Source: an uncultured Blautia sp.
GTDB taxonomy: Bacteria > Bacillota > Clostridia > Lachnospirales > Lachnospiraceae
Reading direction: 5' to 3'
NCBI GenBank assembly: GCA_938028845.1
Contig: CALIZJ010000211.1
Coordinates: 1-13,545, forward strand
Length of the DNA: 13,545 bases
Each line of letters begins with the position of its first letter. Position 1 is the stretch's first letter. The translations under genes were made by a program, and so were the position numbers. Positions 13,096 through 13,545 of the stretch are shown one piece after another. The notes below the pieces were generated by a model. It did not search any database and had not been told where the DNA came from. It worked only from the letters and a program-made list of their open reading frames with translations.

Positions 13096-13181
13096 CCGAA
13101 ATACTTAATCTTATTTTTTGAATTACATCAAAAACATTTCCTCATCCATGATGAGTTCTTAAAATTCAGATTTCTCCATGT

Positions 13182-13545
13182 CTACGCTTTTTTGTTTCTC
13201 TGAGCTTTAATTTCCTCCAGCTCATCAAATATAACCTCATTTAAAACCTTAATGTAGGTTCCCTTCATACCAGAAGAACGGGATTCAATCACACCCGCAC
13301 TTTCAAACTTGCGCAGGGCATTAACGATAACTGATCTGGTGATTCCCACACGGTCAGCAATCTTGCTTGCTACCAGGATTCCCTCTTCGCCGTCTAATTC
13401 GTCAAAGATATGGATGATAGCCTCAAGTTCAGAGAAAGACAGAGTGTTAAATGCGGATTTTACAACCTGCTGTTTTCTGTCTTCTTCTGCGTTTTCTTCA
13501 TGTACGGCACGCATCATTTCCAGTCCGACTACCGTGGTGCCATAT
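13182..13545 (-). CDS. codY: GTP- and branched-chain-amino-acid-sensing repressor CodY (5' part outside window)
   Basis: The C-terminal 120 residues of CodY, the global nutrient repressor of Gram-positive bacteria, which binds DNA when isoleucine/valine and GTP are high. The frame is open to the window edge and reads YGTTVVGLEMMRAV before the first internal ATG, matching CodY, so the true start lies outside and the Met at 13517 is not it. The visible part is the linker helix plus the winged helix-turn-helix: ASKIADRVGITRSVIVNALR with the following FESAGVIESRSSGMKGTYI (recognition helix around SVIVNALRK, then the wing). About 140 N-terminal residues (the GAF ligand domain) are missing from the window. 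As a GTP sensor it is a possible regulator of purine genes, but I did not identify a CodY box near guaB or purO. Confidence 0.96.
   Translation of the reverse strand, partial: YGTTVVGLEMMRAVHEENAEEDRKQQVVKSAFNTLSFSELEAIIHIFDELDGEEGILVASKIADRVGITRSVIVNALRKFESAGVIESRSSGMKGTYIKVLNEVIFDELEEIKAQRNKKA

Overview
The window looks like a chromosomal segment of a low-to-moderate GC Gram-positive anaerobe of the Clostridia, most likely Lachnospiraceae (Blautia-like; inference from gene content and order, not a database match). Supporting signs are CodY, a HrcA/CIRCE-controlled groESL, strong AGGAGG ribosome sites, TTGACA/TATAAT-type promoters, ZTP and cobalamin riboswitches with intrinsic terminators, and a PurO-type IMP cyclohydrolase paired with a stand-alone AICAR transformylase. 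No transposase, integrase, phage gene or CRISPR array is visible; the DNA reads as a core-genome region.

Layout. (1) Positions 1-3808, minus strand: a cobalt uptake operon, promoter - cobalamin riboswitch - terminator - cbiM - cbiN - cbiQ - cbiO. The cbiO frame runs without a stop into a CbiK cobaltochelatase domain that leaves the window, so cobalt import and insertion into the corrin precursor appear joined in one polypeptide. (2) Positions 3809-5225, plus strand: a divergent MtaA-like/UroD-family corrinoid methyltransferase, followed by a ~95-nt structured element ending in a U-tract. (3) 5276-5457, plus: a clean promoter, tRNA-Gly(GCC) and terminator. (4) 5552-7825, minus: promoter - ZTP riboswitch - terminator - purO - purH - terminator. 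These carry out the last two steps of de novo IMP synthesis under a sensor of the pathway intermediate ZMP/ZTP. (5) 7842-10140, minus: promoter - guaB (IMP dehydrogenase) overlapping by 8 nt a membrane-anchored amidase. (6) 10137-10736, minus: a small membrane protein of unknown function. (7) 10697-12930, minus: promoter - CIRCE - groES - groEL - terminator. (8) 13056-13545, minus: the 3' part of codY and its terminator.

How the parts connect: purO/purH make IMP and guaB takes it on to XMP, so regions 4 and 5 are a purine cluster interrupted only by the amidase gene and a riboswitch. Region 1 supplies cobalt for corrinoid synthesis, and the divergent methyltransferase of region 2 is probably a corrinoid user. 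All protein genes except the methyltransferase lie on the minus strand.

The best candidates for a second look are the CbiO-CbiK fusion with an internal ribosome site and GTG, the ZTP switch over a split PurH/PurO pair, the guaB-amidase overlap, and the unassigned structured element at 5126-5225. I do not see a wholly new multi-gene system here.
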